Part shown: piece after piece, positions 26,047 through 35,443 of the stretch
Numbering within the stretch: position 1 is the stretch's first letter
Layout: every line of letters starts with the position of its first letter
Source: Nitrospiraceae bacterium
Lineage (GTDB): Bacteria > Nitrospirota > Nitrospiria > Nitrospirales > UBA2166
Length of the DNA: 64,000 nt
Assembly (NCBI GenBank): GCA_002726235.1
Contig: PBSN01000002.1
Span: forward strand, 32,994-96,993
Direction: 5' to 3'
Position numbers and translations under genes: made by a program
Notes under the pieces: generated by a model
Told to the model about the DNA's origin: nothing
What the model saw: the letters and a program-made list of their open reading frames with translations, nothing else
The model's database searches: none

Positions 26047-26153
26047 ACACTATGTAATGTGCGAGATTTGAGGTTCGGAGTATACTCGAAACGTAATCGT
26101 GGGTCCACGACAGTGGCATGAAACTACGAAAAATCTAAGTGAGTACTGTGTCG

Positions 26154-26378
26154 CTAATCCATCATAGGCGTTTCATCAAACCCAGCATAGTGTTTGGCCC
26201 AGGAAAGGTAGATTGCACCACTATCTCTCATGGCAGCTTTCATTTTGATGGCACGATCCAAATTCTCACCACCAACCTCGGAAGCGTGCAGTTCTTGCAC
26301 ATAGCGATCAAAGGCTCCATTCAAACGTTCCATGGCCAACTCAACTTCAGCTACTGCAACTCTTACATCTTCAGTCAT
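26154..26378 (-). CDS. Small protein at the end of the 2-oxoacid oxidoreductase operon
   Basis: 74 residues, predicted almost entirely helical (VRVAVAEVELAMERLNGAFDR, ending HYAGFDETPMMD). No cofactor motifs. It starts 29 nt after the ferredoxin subunit stop on the same strand with AGAGG just upstream, which supports it being a real last gene of the operon. It may be a small accessory or structural subunit; I do not recognise a named family. Confidence 0.65.
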   Translation of the reverse strand: MTEDVRVAVAEVELAMERLNGAFDRYVQELHASEVGGENLDRAIKMKAAMRDSGAIYLSWAKHYAGFDETPMMD

Positions 26379-26407
26379 CGCCTCTTACTCGTTTTTTGAG
26401 ATCACAT

Positions 26408-26683
26408 TTACTGATAGGCTTGCCCCAACTCAGCAGCTTCCCCAACCGTGTCAAGAATCTTCCCGTCACCTCCAACGGCGAGCATCTCGATGGCATTATG
26501 CTTGGCCGCATCGCACACAACCACACACAACTCGCACCCCTTACACCGATGAATAATAACCTCAGCGACCATCTTCTCACTATTGAGCATGACACAATCG
26601 GGCTCCGGACAATACATGATACACAGCCGACATCCCTTTTTCGCGATACACTTATCATCTGTCACAACGGCAACGTTATACAT
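26408..26683 (-). CDS. 2-oxoacid:ferredoxin oxidoreductase, 4Fe-4S ferredoxin-like (delta) subunit
   Basis: 91 residues with two cluster motifs: C-x5-C-x2-C-x3-CP (CIAKKGCRLCIMYCP) and C-x2-C-x2-C-x3-C (CKGCELCVVVC). The first has a longer than usual gap after its first Cys. It relays electrons from the thiamine-pyrophosphate site to external ferredoxin. Lies between the gamma subunit and the small terminal gene, in an order like other multi-subunit enzymes of reverse-TCA organisms. Confidence 0.85.
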   Translation of the reverse strand: MYNVAVVTDDKCIAKKGCRLCIMYCPEPDCVMLNSEKMVAEVIIHRCKGCELCVVVCDAAKHNAIEMLAVGGDGKILDTVGEAAELGQAYQ

Positions 26684-26725
26684 ACGTTATCTCTTTTCTC
26701 TCTTCAACTCATCCCCAGCTACTGC

Positions 26726-27421
26726 TTAGGCGGCAGCAACCATTAGCTCATATTTATTGTCATTGGCCCATGCTCCAGCACGCTCATAGGCATGGGTCAC
26801 CGTTGCAAGATTTTTAGCCAAAAGTTGTTCCTTCTTGGCAAATTTTTTCTTGATGGCTTCATCAAGGGTCGCAGTGCCCCCTGACGCCACATATTTCTTC
26901 CCAAACCGATCTTGAAGCGCCAAATCAAGGGATTGCAATGACACACAACCAGTAATTCCCGCCACCGACCCAATCAACGCCATATTAGTTGCCAACTCCG
27001 TCCCAGCAATATCTATAGCGATTTTGGTAGCAGAAACGTAAAACGTGGATACATTCAACTTGACAAGGCTTGCTTTGTCTTCTTTGGATAACAACGGCAC
27101 ATCGGAATTGATAATCAGCAACCCGCCATTTTTGACCCCGGAATAGAACGGAGCAGTGTAACTCTTTTGCATGGTGATCACTTGCGGATGAAACACGATA
27201 ATAGCGTCAGGATAGACCAGCTCGCCTCGGTCATAAATCCGATCAATACCAATTCGCGTGTAGGCTTCCGCAGGGGCCATCCGTTTTTCCGCTCCGAAAA
27301 ACGGATTTGAAATTGACCACTTGTTCTCTTTTGAAGCCGCCATCGCAAGCACATGAGCCGAGGTGACTACTCCTTGGCCACCTAGACCAGACATCCTGAT
27401 ATTCAACCGCCGTTTAATCAT
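26726..27421 (-). CDS. 2-oxoacid:ferredoxin oxidoreductase, gamma subunit
   Basis: 231 residues. Starts with the family hallmark GLGGQGVVTSAHVLAMAA, followed by FFGAEKRMAPAEAYTRI and DAIIVFHPQVI. This subunit closes the CoA-binding part of the enzyme. The C-terminal 60 residues form a helical, lysine-rich extension (DEAIKKKFAKKEQLLAKNL). Starts 31 nt after the beta subunit stop in the same operon. Confidence 0.9.
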   Translation of the reverse strand: MIKRRLNIRMSGLGGQGVVTSAHVLAMAASKENKWSISNPFFGAEKRMAPAEAYTRIGIDRIYDRGELVYPDAIIVFHPQVITMQKSYTAPFYSGVKNGGLLIINSDVPLLSKEDKASLVKLNVSTFYVSATKIAIDIAGTELATNMALIGSVAGITGCVSLQSLDLALQDRFGKKYVASGGTATLDEAIKKKFAKKEQLLAKNLATVTHAYERAGAWANDNKYELMVAAA

Positions 27422-27452
27422 GCCACAATCTCCCTTTGGTTTTCTCCAGTCT

Positions 27453-28361
27453 CTACGCAGATGATTGCGCGAGCGCAGCCTTAGCTACCGCCTTCCTTTC
27501 TTTTTCTTTGGTCGCAATTTCAGTGATCAACTCTTTGGCTTCGGGAGACACATACTCCTTGTACGCAAATCGCAAGCCGGGTTTTTCAGAATCCCGCATC
27601 TCCTGCAGACCTTCCATACTTTGCTTGCCAATTTCAAGAATGCATGGTGTATACACCTGAAGATAGGTTGGGCCGATCTCTCTGGCAACGTACACAGCAT
27701 TTTTCACAACTTTTTCCACCAACGATGGTTTGCTAACCGTACAGCTCACAACATAGTGGCATCCAGACTCCCGAGCGATCTCTGGCAAACGCACTTTCTC
27801 AAACTGCTTCCCAACGGGAGCCATTTTCGCCACAAATCCCTTTTGCATCAATCCGCTCTCCTGACCACCGGTGTTGGCATAGAGTTCGTTGTCAAAGCAA
27901 ATGGTGGTAAATTTTTCCTGTCGAAACCATGACTGCAGAGTATAATCCAAGCCAATATCCACCGTCGCACCATCACCAGCCAACACCACGACATCTTTCA
28001 CCTGGTCAGGAAAACGGGATGCAAGAGATCGCTTCAGCCCACTAGCAATCGCATTTTGATTGCCAAACAGAGAGTGAATATTGTGGACAGCGACATGCGG
28101 AAATACCAAGCTGGTACATCCTGTCGACCCAACCATGACGGTGTCTTCTGGATTTGGAAGGGACGAAAGAATATAGCGAAACGCCATGGACTCTGGACAT
28201 CCTGCACACAACGAATGTTCTTCAATCAGTTCCTTGCTAGCACCAACATCCTTCCATCCACGATCTACTTTTCCCCACGTAGCGTCGTCGACTAGATCAC
28301 GGTATTCAGGGGGCATAATATTGCGAAATTCGGGAGCTATCTTGATGCGTTCTTTAGACAT
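27453..28361 (-). CDS. 2-oxoacid:ferredoxin oxidoreductase, beta subunit (TPP-binding)
   Basis: 302 residues. It has cluster-ligand region HSLCAGCPESMAFRY (CxxC), VGSTGCTSLVF, and the thiamine-pyrophosphate/Mg motif GDGATVDIGLDYTL continuing to FDNELYANTGGQESG. A final C-terminal helix is Ala/Glu/Lys-rich. Its start overlaps the alpha-subunit stop by 8 nt. Together they carboxylate acetyl-CoA or succinyl-CoA with reduced ferredoxin. I cannot decide between the pyruvate- and 2-oxoglutarate-forming types from motifs alone. Confidence 0.92.
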   Translation of the reverse strand: MSKERIKIAPEFRNIMPPEYRDLVDDATWGKVDRGWKDVGASKELIEEHSLCAGCPESMAFRYILSSLPNPEDTVMVGSTGCTSLVFPHVAVHNIHSLFGNQNAIASGLKRSLASRFPDQVKDVVVLAGDGATVDIGLDYTLQSWFRQEKFTTICFDNELYANTGGQESGLMQKGFVAKMAPVGKQFEKVRLPEIARESGCHYVVSCTVSKPSLVEKVVKNAVYVAREIGPTYLQVYTPCILEIGKQSMEGLQEMRDSEKPGLRFAYKEYVSPEAKELITEIATKEKERKAVAKAALAQSSA

Positions 28362-29556
28362 GAGATAACTCCTCCTTATCTGCTTTGAGGGTTCTCAGAA
28401 TGCGCTCCATAACGACTTCTGGAGGCATGGTCATGCCTCCGCCGACGTGAGGGCCAGCAACAACCCGTTGATTGTCCTCAACAACCGCCTTCACCTCTCG
28501 TGCCAACCAACCCGCAACATTAAACTCTGGAACAAAAATTCTCTTGGCATTGCGTGTAGCCGCCTTAATTTCTTCTGTTGGAAACGGACGCAAAGTCTTA
28601 ATTTTTACCAATCCAACATCAAAGCCTTCATCCTTCATAAGGGTAATAGTCTCTCGCCCCTGTGAAACTGCAGTACCCGATGACACGATTAAGACTTCAG
28701 CATCCCCATTCTCAATTTCAATCAAGCCGTCAAGCAACACCTCTGTGTGTTTTCGAGACCGCTCAATTGCCGCTCGAACCTCTTGCTGCCATGACGCGTG
28801 AGTCGCATAGCTGATGTAATTGTTTTTCATCACGAATGGATCTCTCATCATTCGAACCGGAGGGCATTCCATGTCCATACAGGGAACCGGTGACCGATAG
28901 GGATCATAGCGTGGAAGACACATATCATCCGGCGTCATCATCACAACATCTTTAGTATGGGTTACAAAGAATCCATCACACGCTACCGCGATGGGTAGAT
29001 GAACATCAGGCTGCTCCGCGACTACAAATCCTTTCATGATGAAGTCGAAAAGATCTTGCGCCGTTTCGGCGTGCCAAATCAAACATCCAGTCTCAAGCAT
29101 GTAGTACAGTTCAAGAGTATCAGGCTGGATACTCAGTGGCGAATTAATCCCCCGACAAGTGATACACACCTGAATGGGCAACCGCGACCCTGCCCACATT
29201 GGGAAATTTTCCATAGCACGAAGCGTTCCTGGCCCAGCCGTGGTTGTAAAACAACGGGATCCCCCAAACGAGCCTCCTGCACATATTGACATCACGTCAA
29301 ACTCACTGGCTCCTCGGGAATAAATGTCGACATACCCCTCCGCAAACAACTCGCCAATGAGAGATGCCGCTTCACTCTGCGGAGTGATTGGATAGGCCAC
29401 CGACATCTCACAACTGGAACGTTTGATGGCTTCCTTAATAATTTCACTCCCTGTTAAGAAGGAAGCGTCCCTCGGAGCTTCGAAAAAAATCTCATTTGGA
29501 TCGGTATACACCTGTCCCTTTTTATTCTTGGTCCCTATCAGCGCTGTGGTTGTCAT
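28354..29556 (-). CDS. 2-oxoacid:ferredoxin oxidoreductase, alpha subunit
   Basis: 400 residues: YPITPQSEAASLIGELFAEG (family YPITP), GASEFDVMSICAGGSFGGSRCFTTTAGPGTLRAMENFPMW, and in the last third IVSSGTAVSQGRETITLMKDEG-type domain II sequence ending with VAGPHVGGGMTMPPE. All expected core segments are intact. Preceded by the CODH-beta-like subunit gene and overlapping the beta gene. Confidence 0.92.
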   Translation of the reverse strand: MTTTALIGTKNKKGQVYTDPNEIFFEAPRDASFLTGSEIIKEAIKRSSCEMSVAYPITPQSEAASLIGELFAEGYVDIYSRGASEFDVMSICAGGSFGGSRCFTTTAGPGTLRAMENFPMWAGSRLPIQVCITCRGINSPLSIQPDTLELYYMLETGCLIWHAETAQDLFDFIMKGFVVAEQPDVHLPIAVACDGFFVTHTKDVVMMTPDDMCLPRYDPYRSPVPCMDMECPPVRMMRDPFVMKNNYISYATHASWQQEVRAAIERSRKHTEVLLDGLIEIENGDAEVLIVSSGTAVSQGRETITLMKDEGFDVGLVKIKTLRPFPTEEIKAATRNAKRIFVPEFNVAGWLAREVKAVVEDNQRVVAGPHVGGGMTMPPEVVMERILRTLKADKEELSHV

Positions 29557-29601
29557 AATTATATTCCTCCTTCACACAACGAGGTATCGCCTCCCACGCC
29601 G

Positions 29602-30198
29602 CTATACCGTTCCCTTTAGTTTTTTTATCCAGCCGGCAAAATTCATGATTTTTTCCGGTGTAGCATCTCGAAACGTGAGGTTCGCATCCTCATGGCCCGC
29701 CTGCGCACACATCGCAATGGTAAAACAGTCCGTTCCACCACGAATAATCTTAAGCGCCAAATTGGCTTGATGGCAATGGACGCCAACGAACATACACGCG
29801 TCAATCTTATTATGCCAAATGGTAAGATTGGGGTGATTTGGATTGATTTCGACTTCTGGATTGATTTTCGGATACTTGGGGCGATAATCCGCCATGGGAA
29901 TGAGCATTGGTTTCGCTCTTTTTGAAACAGATTCTCGAATGGCATCATACAGGTATTGTATAGCCGTTGCTTTTTTAGCTGCTTTTTCGTTCCAACTCCA
30001 CAACACCAAGGGTCCCGGAAAAATGGTCGGGACATTAGCAGACAAAAAAACCCTCGCAGCTCGCTCCATTGCCTCTTCTTCTGGCACAATTCTCCCCTCA
30101 ATATGCCCTTGATCAGGATCAGGCAACCTAATACCCATTGATGCCGCGGAAGGCGGAAGAAATTCCTCCGGGCCAGGTAAAACACGATACGGCTTCAT
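29602..30198 (-). CDS. CO dehydrogenase beta-like subunit of the 2-oxoacid oxidoreductase complex
   Basis: 198 residues without cofactor-binding Cys clusters. It resembles the CO dehydrogenase beta / acetyl-CoA synthase epsilon family: LSANVPTIFPGPLVLWSW, then NLTIWHNKIDACMFVGVHCHQANLALKIIRGGTDCFTIAMCAQAG, then DATPEKIMNFAGWIKKLKG. A fifth subunit of about this size is known in the five-subunit pyruvate and 2-oxoglutarate synthases of Hydrogenobacter and Nitrospira. First gene of the operon; the alpha gene starts 45 nt later. Family call from recall, moderate. Confidence 0.75.
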   Translation of the reverse strand: MKPYRVLPGPEEFLPPSAASMGIRLPDPDQGHIEGRIVPEEEAMERAARVFLSANVPTIFPGPLVLWSWNEKAAKKATAIQYLYDAIRESVSKRAKPMLIPMADYRPKYPKINPEVEINPNHPNLTIWHNKIDACMFVGVHCHQANLALKIIRGGTDCFTIAMCAQAGHEDANLTFRDATPEKIMNFAGWIKKLKGTV

Positions 30199-30731
30199 AA
30201 GCTAAAATTTACCTCCATTTTCTTTTCCTCAACGCTTCAGCATTTCTCAGCGACAGATAATTGGAGAAATGCAACATAGCTAAAAGAGGAAATAAATGTC
30301 AACTTTCTGATTGGCAACCACTCCAACCTTAAGAATGAGAACCAACATCACTCGCGTTAGAGACCAAATGTCTCTTGTCCGACCCACCAAGCATCCGGCC
30401 TTGTCGAAAGCGCTAGACCAAGCATGACTAGCAATGCTAGTAGCGACTAAACTATATGGAGCGAGGCTCCCTGCTGTCAATGGCTCAGATGCCCAAATTC
30501 ACAGGCTGTTAGAACCTCATTCTTTCTCCACAAACACCCTGCAGAACTTGTCTTCTGGGCATGAATATCGTACACTCCCTCGCTCAAAGGGCGAGTGCCC
30601 TTTTTTTTTGGTGGGGTGCGCCCATAACTTGAGGTGGGGGGGGGCTAGGTTTATTCAAATACCGTAGAACCTGTACAAGTATTCACAGCTTAAATTTGCA
30701 AGGATATTTTTAGCCGTCTAAAGGACTCTCG
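30199..30731. other. Long intergenic region between divergent operons
   Basis: This 533-bp gap must hold promoters for both the oxidoreductase operon (leftward) and nusA (rightward). No believable protein gene: the 78-codon frame at 30434-30667 crosses the terminator and a run of G bases (about 30640) and is rejected. No rimP-like sequence precedes nusA. The rightward strand contains an intrinsic terminator at 30586-30609, implying a short transcript ends here. I could not identify an RNA family in 30300-30590. Confidence 0.5.
30586..30609 (+). terminator. Intrinsic terminator upstream of nusA
   Basis: AAAGGGC (30586-30592), loop GAGT, GCCCTTT, running into nine T residues (30601-30609): a compact GC stem with a T-tract, reading rightward. 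It is 122 nt before the nusA ATG, with no gene to its left on this strand, so it either ends a small RNA or works as an attenuator in the nusA leader. Confidence 0.75.
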
Positions 30732-31952
30732 ATGGGTAAAGAACTTATTACTGTTATTGAGCAGATCGGAAGGGAAAAAGGAATCGACAGCGTTCAGATT
30801 ATCTCTGCTGTCGAATCTGCACTAGTGAGCGCTGCCAAAAAGCGGTATGGATTAGCGGAAAACATTCAGGTCACAATCAATCAGACGACAGGAAGCATTG
30901 AAATCGTCTCTCTCAAAACCATCGTAGACAGAGTTGTGAATCCGCGGTCTGAAATCCTTCTTGATGAAGCGCAGAAAGTCGACAGCGAAGCCGAAATTGG
31001 CGATGAAATCGGATCGCTAATTGAAGTCGAAGACTTTGGACGTATCGCAGCACAAACCGCCAAACAGATCATTTTCCAAAAAGTCCGCGAGGCCGGATGG
31101 GAGGTAATCCAGCGTGATTATTCGGCTCGGATGGGAAGCCTCGTCAACGGAATCATTCTGGGACAGGACCGAAGAAACTACGTCGTTGATATTGGGAAAA
31201 CTGAAGCGATACTGCCGGTATCGGAGCAAATCCCACGCGAGACATATCGACGCGGAGATCGCATCAAGGCCTATTTGTATCAAGTCAAGCGAACTCCAAA
31301 AGATGTCCAAGTCATTCTATCACGAGCCCATACGAATTTCGTCGCTAAACTGTTTGAGTTGGAAGTCCCAGAAGTTGCGGAAAAAATTGTCGAGATCAGG
31401 GGACTGGTAAGGGAACCCGGTGATCGAACCAAAATCGCTGTGATATCCCGCGATCGCGCGGTAGATCCAGTGGGTGCCTGTGTAGGGGTGAAAGGCTCCC
31501 GCGTTCAAGCCATTGTACGCGAACTCAGAGGGGAAAAAATTGACATCATCACTTGGACCTCTGATCCTCGGATCTTTATTGCTGAAGCCCTAAATCCAAC
31601 ATCAATTGAAAAGGTTGGGATCGACGAGGAAAAGAAATCTGCATTAGTTGTCGTCTCCGACCAACAACTATCACTTGCAATTGGTAAAAACGGGCAAAAC
31701 GTCCGATTGGCTGCCAAGCTGACAGGATGGAAAATCGATATCATTGGCTTGAGCGAATATGAAAAAGAGAAGGTCGAGAGAGAGCAAGTAATCGGTAGCG
31801 CAGTCGTTGCAGAGGAAACAACCTCAAACACTGACTCACCTGAAGGATCCTCTGCCATCACAATGACTCCCAATGCTGATGATACCGCTACGGAGGCACA
31901 CGACATCACACCTCCGGCTATCCCCAGTAATGATCAAACTCAGGAAACATAA
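30732..31952 (+). CDS. nusA: Transcription termination/antitermination factor NusA
   Basis: 406 residues. N-terminal RNAP-binding domain (IEQIGREKGIDSVQIISAVESALVSAAKKRYG), S1 domain (GSLVNGIILGQDRRNYVVDIGKTEAILPVSEQ), KH1 (VDPVGACVGVKGSRVQAIVRELRGEKIDII) and KH2 (VVSDQQLSLAIGKNGQNVRLAAKLTGWKIDI). The C-terminal 45 residues are Thr/Ser/Glu-rich and probably disordered; the proteobacterial acidic repeats are absent. AAAGGA lies 6 nt upstream of ATG. Heads the operon nusA-infB-ylxP-rbfA-truB-rpsO-pnp. Confidence 0.97.
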   Translation: MGKELITVIEQIGREKGIDSVQIISAVESALVSAAKKRYGLAENIQVTINQTTGSIEIVSLKTIVDRVVNPRSEILLDEAQKVDSEAEIGDEIGSLIEVEDFGRIAAQTAKQIIFQKVREAGWEVIQRDYSARMGSLVNGIILGQDRRNYVVDIGKTEAILPVSEQIPRETYRRGDRIKAYLYQVKRTPKDVQVILSRAHTNFVAKLFELEVPEVAEKIVEIRGLVREPGDRTKIAVISRDRAVDPVGACVGVKGSRVQAIVRELRGEKIDIITWTSDPRIFIAEALNPTSIEKVGIDEEKKSALVVVSDQQLSLAIGKNGQNVRLAAKLTGWKIDIIGLSEYEKEKVEREQVIGSAVVAEETTSNTDSPEGSSAITMTPNADDTATEAHDITPPAIPSNDQTQET

Positions 31953-31994
31953 CGTAAGTGTCATCGCACACGAATAGCTGATACCAAATTTCCA

Positions 31995-34511
31995 ATGCGC
32001 GTATTTGAACTTGCGAAACAGATTGGCACTTCGAGCAAGGAGGTCCTGTTGCAATTAGATAAAATGGGGCATCCCGGCCTTACCCACATGAGTTCTATTG
32101 ATGAGGCCATCACCAAACAAATTTTGAAAAAGAAATTACCCACAACTCCTGCCCTGTCACCGACACGGCGACAAAAGTCTCAACCTGCGCCGGAAGTAAA
32201 GACAGGACAAGAAAAAAAACGCATCCTCCTCAAGCGCCGGAAGCTTGAAACTAAATCAACGACGACTACACAGCTTCCAGTTTCAGCATCTGAGCTAATC
32301 ACACCTTCACCGCAAGATACCCGGCCGTCCATTGGGACGGTGTCCGACCACTCGAAACCATCACCAGTTATAAGTGAACAAATGATATCGGGTTCCGAGC
32401 ACGCCTCAGAAACACCACTCGCTCAACCCCTTACACCTGAAGATGTCGCGCCACCTAAAACCCAAGACCATCTCCCCACTTCTTTGACCACGCCATCCCC
32501 ATCCATCTCAGCAGAACACACCTCTGACACACTCCACGCCAATGAAAACCCCATACCACCCCCCCCACAGCCTACAATAGTCACTCCGGCAGAAAAAGCA
32601 CCGAAACCTCCAAAACCCGTTGCAAAACGTACAGGTGATGTTCGTGAAGATGCCACTCGATGGAAAGATCTTCGCACTCTTCCATCGCTCCGTCGCGAAG
32701 AGCGTTCTCGACCTGCCTCATCCACACATCCAACAGATGGCACTAGGCCCAGAAAAAAAATCATCAAACTCTCCGATGGTCTCAGTGTCAAAAGTTTTGC
32801 CGAAGCCATCGGACAGAAGCCTACTGACGTCATTCGAAAACTCATGGCATCCGGAGTCATGTTGACGTTGAATCAACCGATTGATTCCGACGCCGCGGTT
32901 CTTGTCGCTGATTTATTCGGACTCAAGGTTGAAGTCACGACAGAACAACCTCCAGAGGAACTGCTCCAAGATCCTGAAGATGCTCCGGAAAGCCTGCTTC
33001 CGCGCCCACCAGTTGTCACCATCATGGGGCACGTTGACCATGGCAAAACTTCCCTGCTTGATGTCATACGAAAAACCAAAGTGATTGACAGCGAAGCTGG
33101 AGGAATCACCCAACATATCGGTGCCTACACGACAAAACTTGGAGATAAACCGATCTGCTTCCTGGACACCCCAGGGCACGAAGCATTCACAGCGATACGC
33201 GCCCGCGGATCTAAGATCGCTGATCTGGTTCTCCTTGTCGTCGCCGCCGATGATGGGGTGATGTCTCAGACACTTGAGGCAATCAATCATGCGAAAGCTG
33301 CCGATATTCCAATCATTGCCGTCATCAATAAAATGGATCAGCCGGATGCCAACCCAGAACGCGTCAGAAGCGTCCTCGCAGAACATGGTCTAATTCCTGA
33401 AAGCTGGGGAGGACAAACAATCTACGCGGAGGTGTCGGCGAAGCAGGGAACAGGAATTGAGAACCTATTGGAACTCATTCTTTTACAAGCTGAGATCCTA
33501 GATCTTAAGGCAAACCCCGCGCGCTTAGCGAAAGGCGTTGTAATCGATGCGCGGCTTGATCGAGGACGCGGTCCAATCGCAACCCTCCTCGTTCAGATGG
33601 GCACATTGAAAGTCGGAGATGCGTTTCTCGTCGGTGCCCACAGTGGACGAGTGCGCGCTCTTCTCAATGATGAAGGTCGCAAGATTACCGAGGCAACCTC
33701 CTCCATGCCGGTAGAAGTTATTGGCATTCCAATGGTGCCTCAGTCAGGGGACATTTTTCTCGCGGTCAAAGACGAGAAAGTTGCACGCGAGATTGCGAAG
33801 CGGCGACAAGAAGCACTCCGCACTCAAGAACTCAATCGCTCGAAACGACTCACCCTTGACGACATCTATACGAATATTCAGGACGGAAACATCAAAGACT
33901 TGAACCTCGTCATTAAAGCTGATGTACAGGGAACCACAGAGGCTCTTGCAGAAGCCCTGGGAAAAATTGACACCCCCACCGTCAAGCTCAACATCATCCA
34001 CAGCGGCATCGGTGGGATTACCGAGTCAGACGTCCTGTTAGCCTCTGCGTCACGCGCTATCATAATCGGCTTCAATATACGACCGGAACCCAAAGCGGCA
34101 AGAGTCGCCGAACGCGAAAGCATTGATATCAGGCTATATAACATTATCTACAATGCCATTAACGATGTGAAAGCTGCGATGGAAGGTTTGCTCGCACCCA
34201 TTGTCAAAGAGCGTATCATGGGTCGAGCCGAAGTTCGACAGACTTTTTCAGTACCCAAAGCCGGAACAGTGGCCGGGTCATATGTTGTTGAAGGGCTCAT
34301 TTCTCGTGCTTCAGAGGGCATTCGCGTCATCCGAGACAACGTCGTTGTCTATCAGGGCACCATCGGATCGTTGAGACGATTCAAAGATGACGTCCGCGAA
34401 GCCAGCATGGGGTACGAATGCGGGATTGGAGTACAGAATTTCAACGATATCAAGGTCGGTGACGTCCTAGAAACCTTCCAGATGGAGGAGGATACAACGA
34501 GGCGGGCCTAA
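31995..34511 (+). CDS. infB: Translation initiation factor IF-2
   Basis: 838 residues. IF2-N subdomain at the start ([21 protein letters not shown]), a long Pro/Thr/Ser-rich disordered linker (about residues 50-250), a second IF2-N type module ([19 protein letters not shown]), then the GTPase: G1 GHVDHGKT, G2 around [11 protein letters not shown]3 DTPGHE, G4 NKMD, and the C-terminal fMet-tRNA-binding domain. It delivers initiator tRNA to the 30S subunit. Starts 42 nt after nusA with no strong ribosome binding site; the start is fixed by the IF2-N domain. Confidence 0.97.
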   Translation: MRVFELAKQIGTSSKEVLLQLDKMGHPGLTHMSSIDEAITKQILKKKLPTTPALSPTRRQKSQPAPEVKTGQEKKRILLKRRKLETKSTTTTQLPVSASELITPSPQDTRPSIGTVSDHSKPSPVISEQMISGSEHASETPLAQPLTPEDVAPPKTQDHLPTSLTTPSPSISAEHTSDTLHANENPIPPPPQPTIVTPAEKAPKPPKPVAKRTGDVREDATRWKDLRTLPSLRREERSRPASSTHPTDGTRPRKKIIKLSDGLSVKSFAEAIGQKPTDVIRKLMASGVMLTLNQPIDSDAAVLVADLFGLKVEVTTEQPPEELLQDPEDAPESLLPRPPVVTIMGHVDHGKTSLLDVIRKTKVIDSEAGGITQHIGAYTTKLGDKPICFLDTPGHEAFTAIRARGSKIADLVLLVVAADDGVMSQTLEAINHAKAADIPIIAVINKMDQPDANPERVRSVLAEHGLIPESWGGQTIYAEVSAKQGTGIENLLELILLQAEILDLKANPARLAKGVVIDARLDRGRGPIATLLVQMGTLKVGDAFLVGAHSGRVRALLNDEGRKITEATSSMPVEVIGIPMVPQSGDIFLAVKDEKVAREIAKRRQEALRTQELNRSKRLTLDDIYTNIQDGNIKDLNLVIKADVQGTTEALAEALGKIDTPTVKLNIIHSGIGGITESDVLLASASRAIIIGFNIRPEPKAARVAERESIDIRLYNIIYNAINDVKAAMEGLLAPIVKERIMGRAEVRQTFSVPKAGTVAGSYVVEGLISRASEGIRVIRDNVVVYQGTIGSLRRFKDDVREASMGYECGIGVQNFNDIKVGDVLETFQMEEDTTRRA

Positions 34512-34552
34512 CGGGTCATTTCTATCTACTACGCTGTAGCCCTCCATCTCAT

Positions 34553-34834
34553 ATGGTCGTTGCCGTTTACACGATTGTTATCATCATTTCTGAGAGCCAT
34601 TCGCTCAAAGACAAACGCCGAGTTCTTATGCAACTACGTGACAAAATTACCAGAAAGTTCAACGTGTCAATGGCAGAAATTGACCACCACAATTTGTGGC
34701 AAAAGACGACGTTGGGCATCGCATGCCTTGCCAATGAACAACGCCACGTGAATCAGGTATTGGACCAAGTAATGAACGCCATCTATCGACTGCCCTTTCT
34801 CGAAGTTGTTGATTGTCGCAAAGAATTTACTTAG
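34553..34834 (+). CDS. ylxP: DUF503 (YlxP-like) protein
   Basis: 93 residues with the DUF503 pattern: VAVYTIVIIISESHSLKDKRRVLMQLRDKI at the N-terminus (SHSLKxKR) and FNVSMAEIDHHNLWQKTTLGIACLANE in the middle (VAExDxxxLWQ). This family is commonly found between infB and rbfA and is linked to ribosome maturation; molecular role uncertain. Confidence 0.88.
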   Translation: MVVAVYTIVIIISESHSLKDKRRVLMQLRDKITRKFNVSMAEIDHHNLWQKTTLGIACLANEQRHVNQVLDQVMNAIYRLPFLEVVDCRKEFT

Positions 34835-34970
34835 CGTGGCACGAACAACTATAGTCCTATGATTTTTCCTCGACCTGAGCCAACAGAAACACGCCTGGGG
34901 TTGCTGTGAGTAGTCAAATGCGAGAGCAACAACACCTTGGTTTAGACTATGGCCACCTTGAATCCTGCCT

Positions 34971-35399
34971 GTGACGAGTAGAGTAAAACCCGTGCCAGAA
35001 CATCAGCGAGTGTCTCGCGTTGGTGAAACGATGAAGGAGGAGATCGCTGATATCCTCAGGAAAAAGGTTAAAGATCCACGCATCGGATTTGCCACCATTA
35101 CCAGCATTGCAGTGACGCGAGATTTTCGTCATGCGTGGGTCCAAATTACCGTTCTTGAAGGAGAAACTGCCGAGAAGGAAACCCTCCTAGGGCTAGCCCG
35201 GGCTTCTGGATTTATTCGTTCTGAACTTGGACGCCGTCTCCGATTACGACGCATACCAGATCTTACCTTTCAATGCGATAGCCAGATTAAAAAAACCCAG
35301 CAAGTGCTCGCACTTCTCGACACTTTGGACACTCCCAAAGAGGCAATCGACTCTTTAACTCTCCACGAACCCCGAGACGAGAACGCACCATCATCGTAA
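34971..35399 (+). CDS. rbfA: Ribosome-binding factor A
   Basis: 142 residues. RbfA KH-type fold: RVSRVGETMKEEIADILRKKVKDPRIGFATITSIAVTRDFRHAWVQITV, then LRLRRIPDLTFQCDSQ. It acts in late 16S rRNA and 30S subunit maturation. GTG 34971 is used; GTG 34992 (MPEHQRVSR) is possible and has no worse upstream context. A gap of 136 nt separates it from ylxP, with no other gene in it. The C-terminal 30 residues are an acidic extension. Confidence 0.93.
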   Translation: MTSRVKPVPEHQRVSRVGETMKEEIADILRKKVKDPRIGFATITSIAVTRDFRHAWVQITVLEGETAEKETLLGLARASGFIRSELGRRLRLRRIPDLTFQCDSQIKKTQQVLALLDTLDTPKEAIDSLTLHEPRDENAPSS

Positions 35400-35443
35400 A
35401 AACAATTGCGCCACCATCTCCACTCACACACCAACGGATTGAA

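Noticed and set aside
30434-30667. 78-codon frame upstream of nusA
   Set aside because: Runs through an intrinsic terminator and a poly-G tract; no ribosome binding site or family resemblance.
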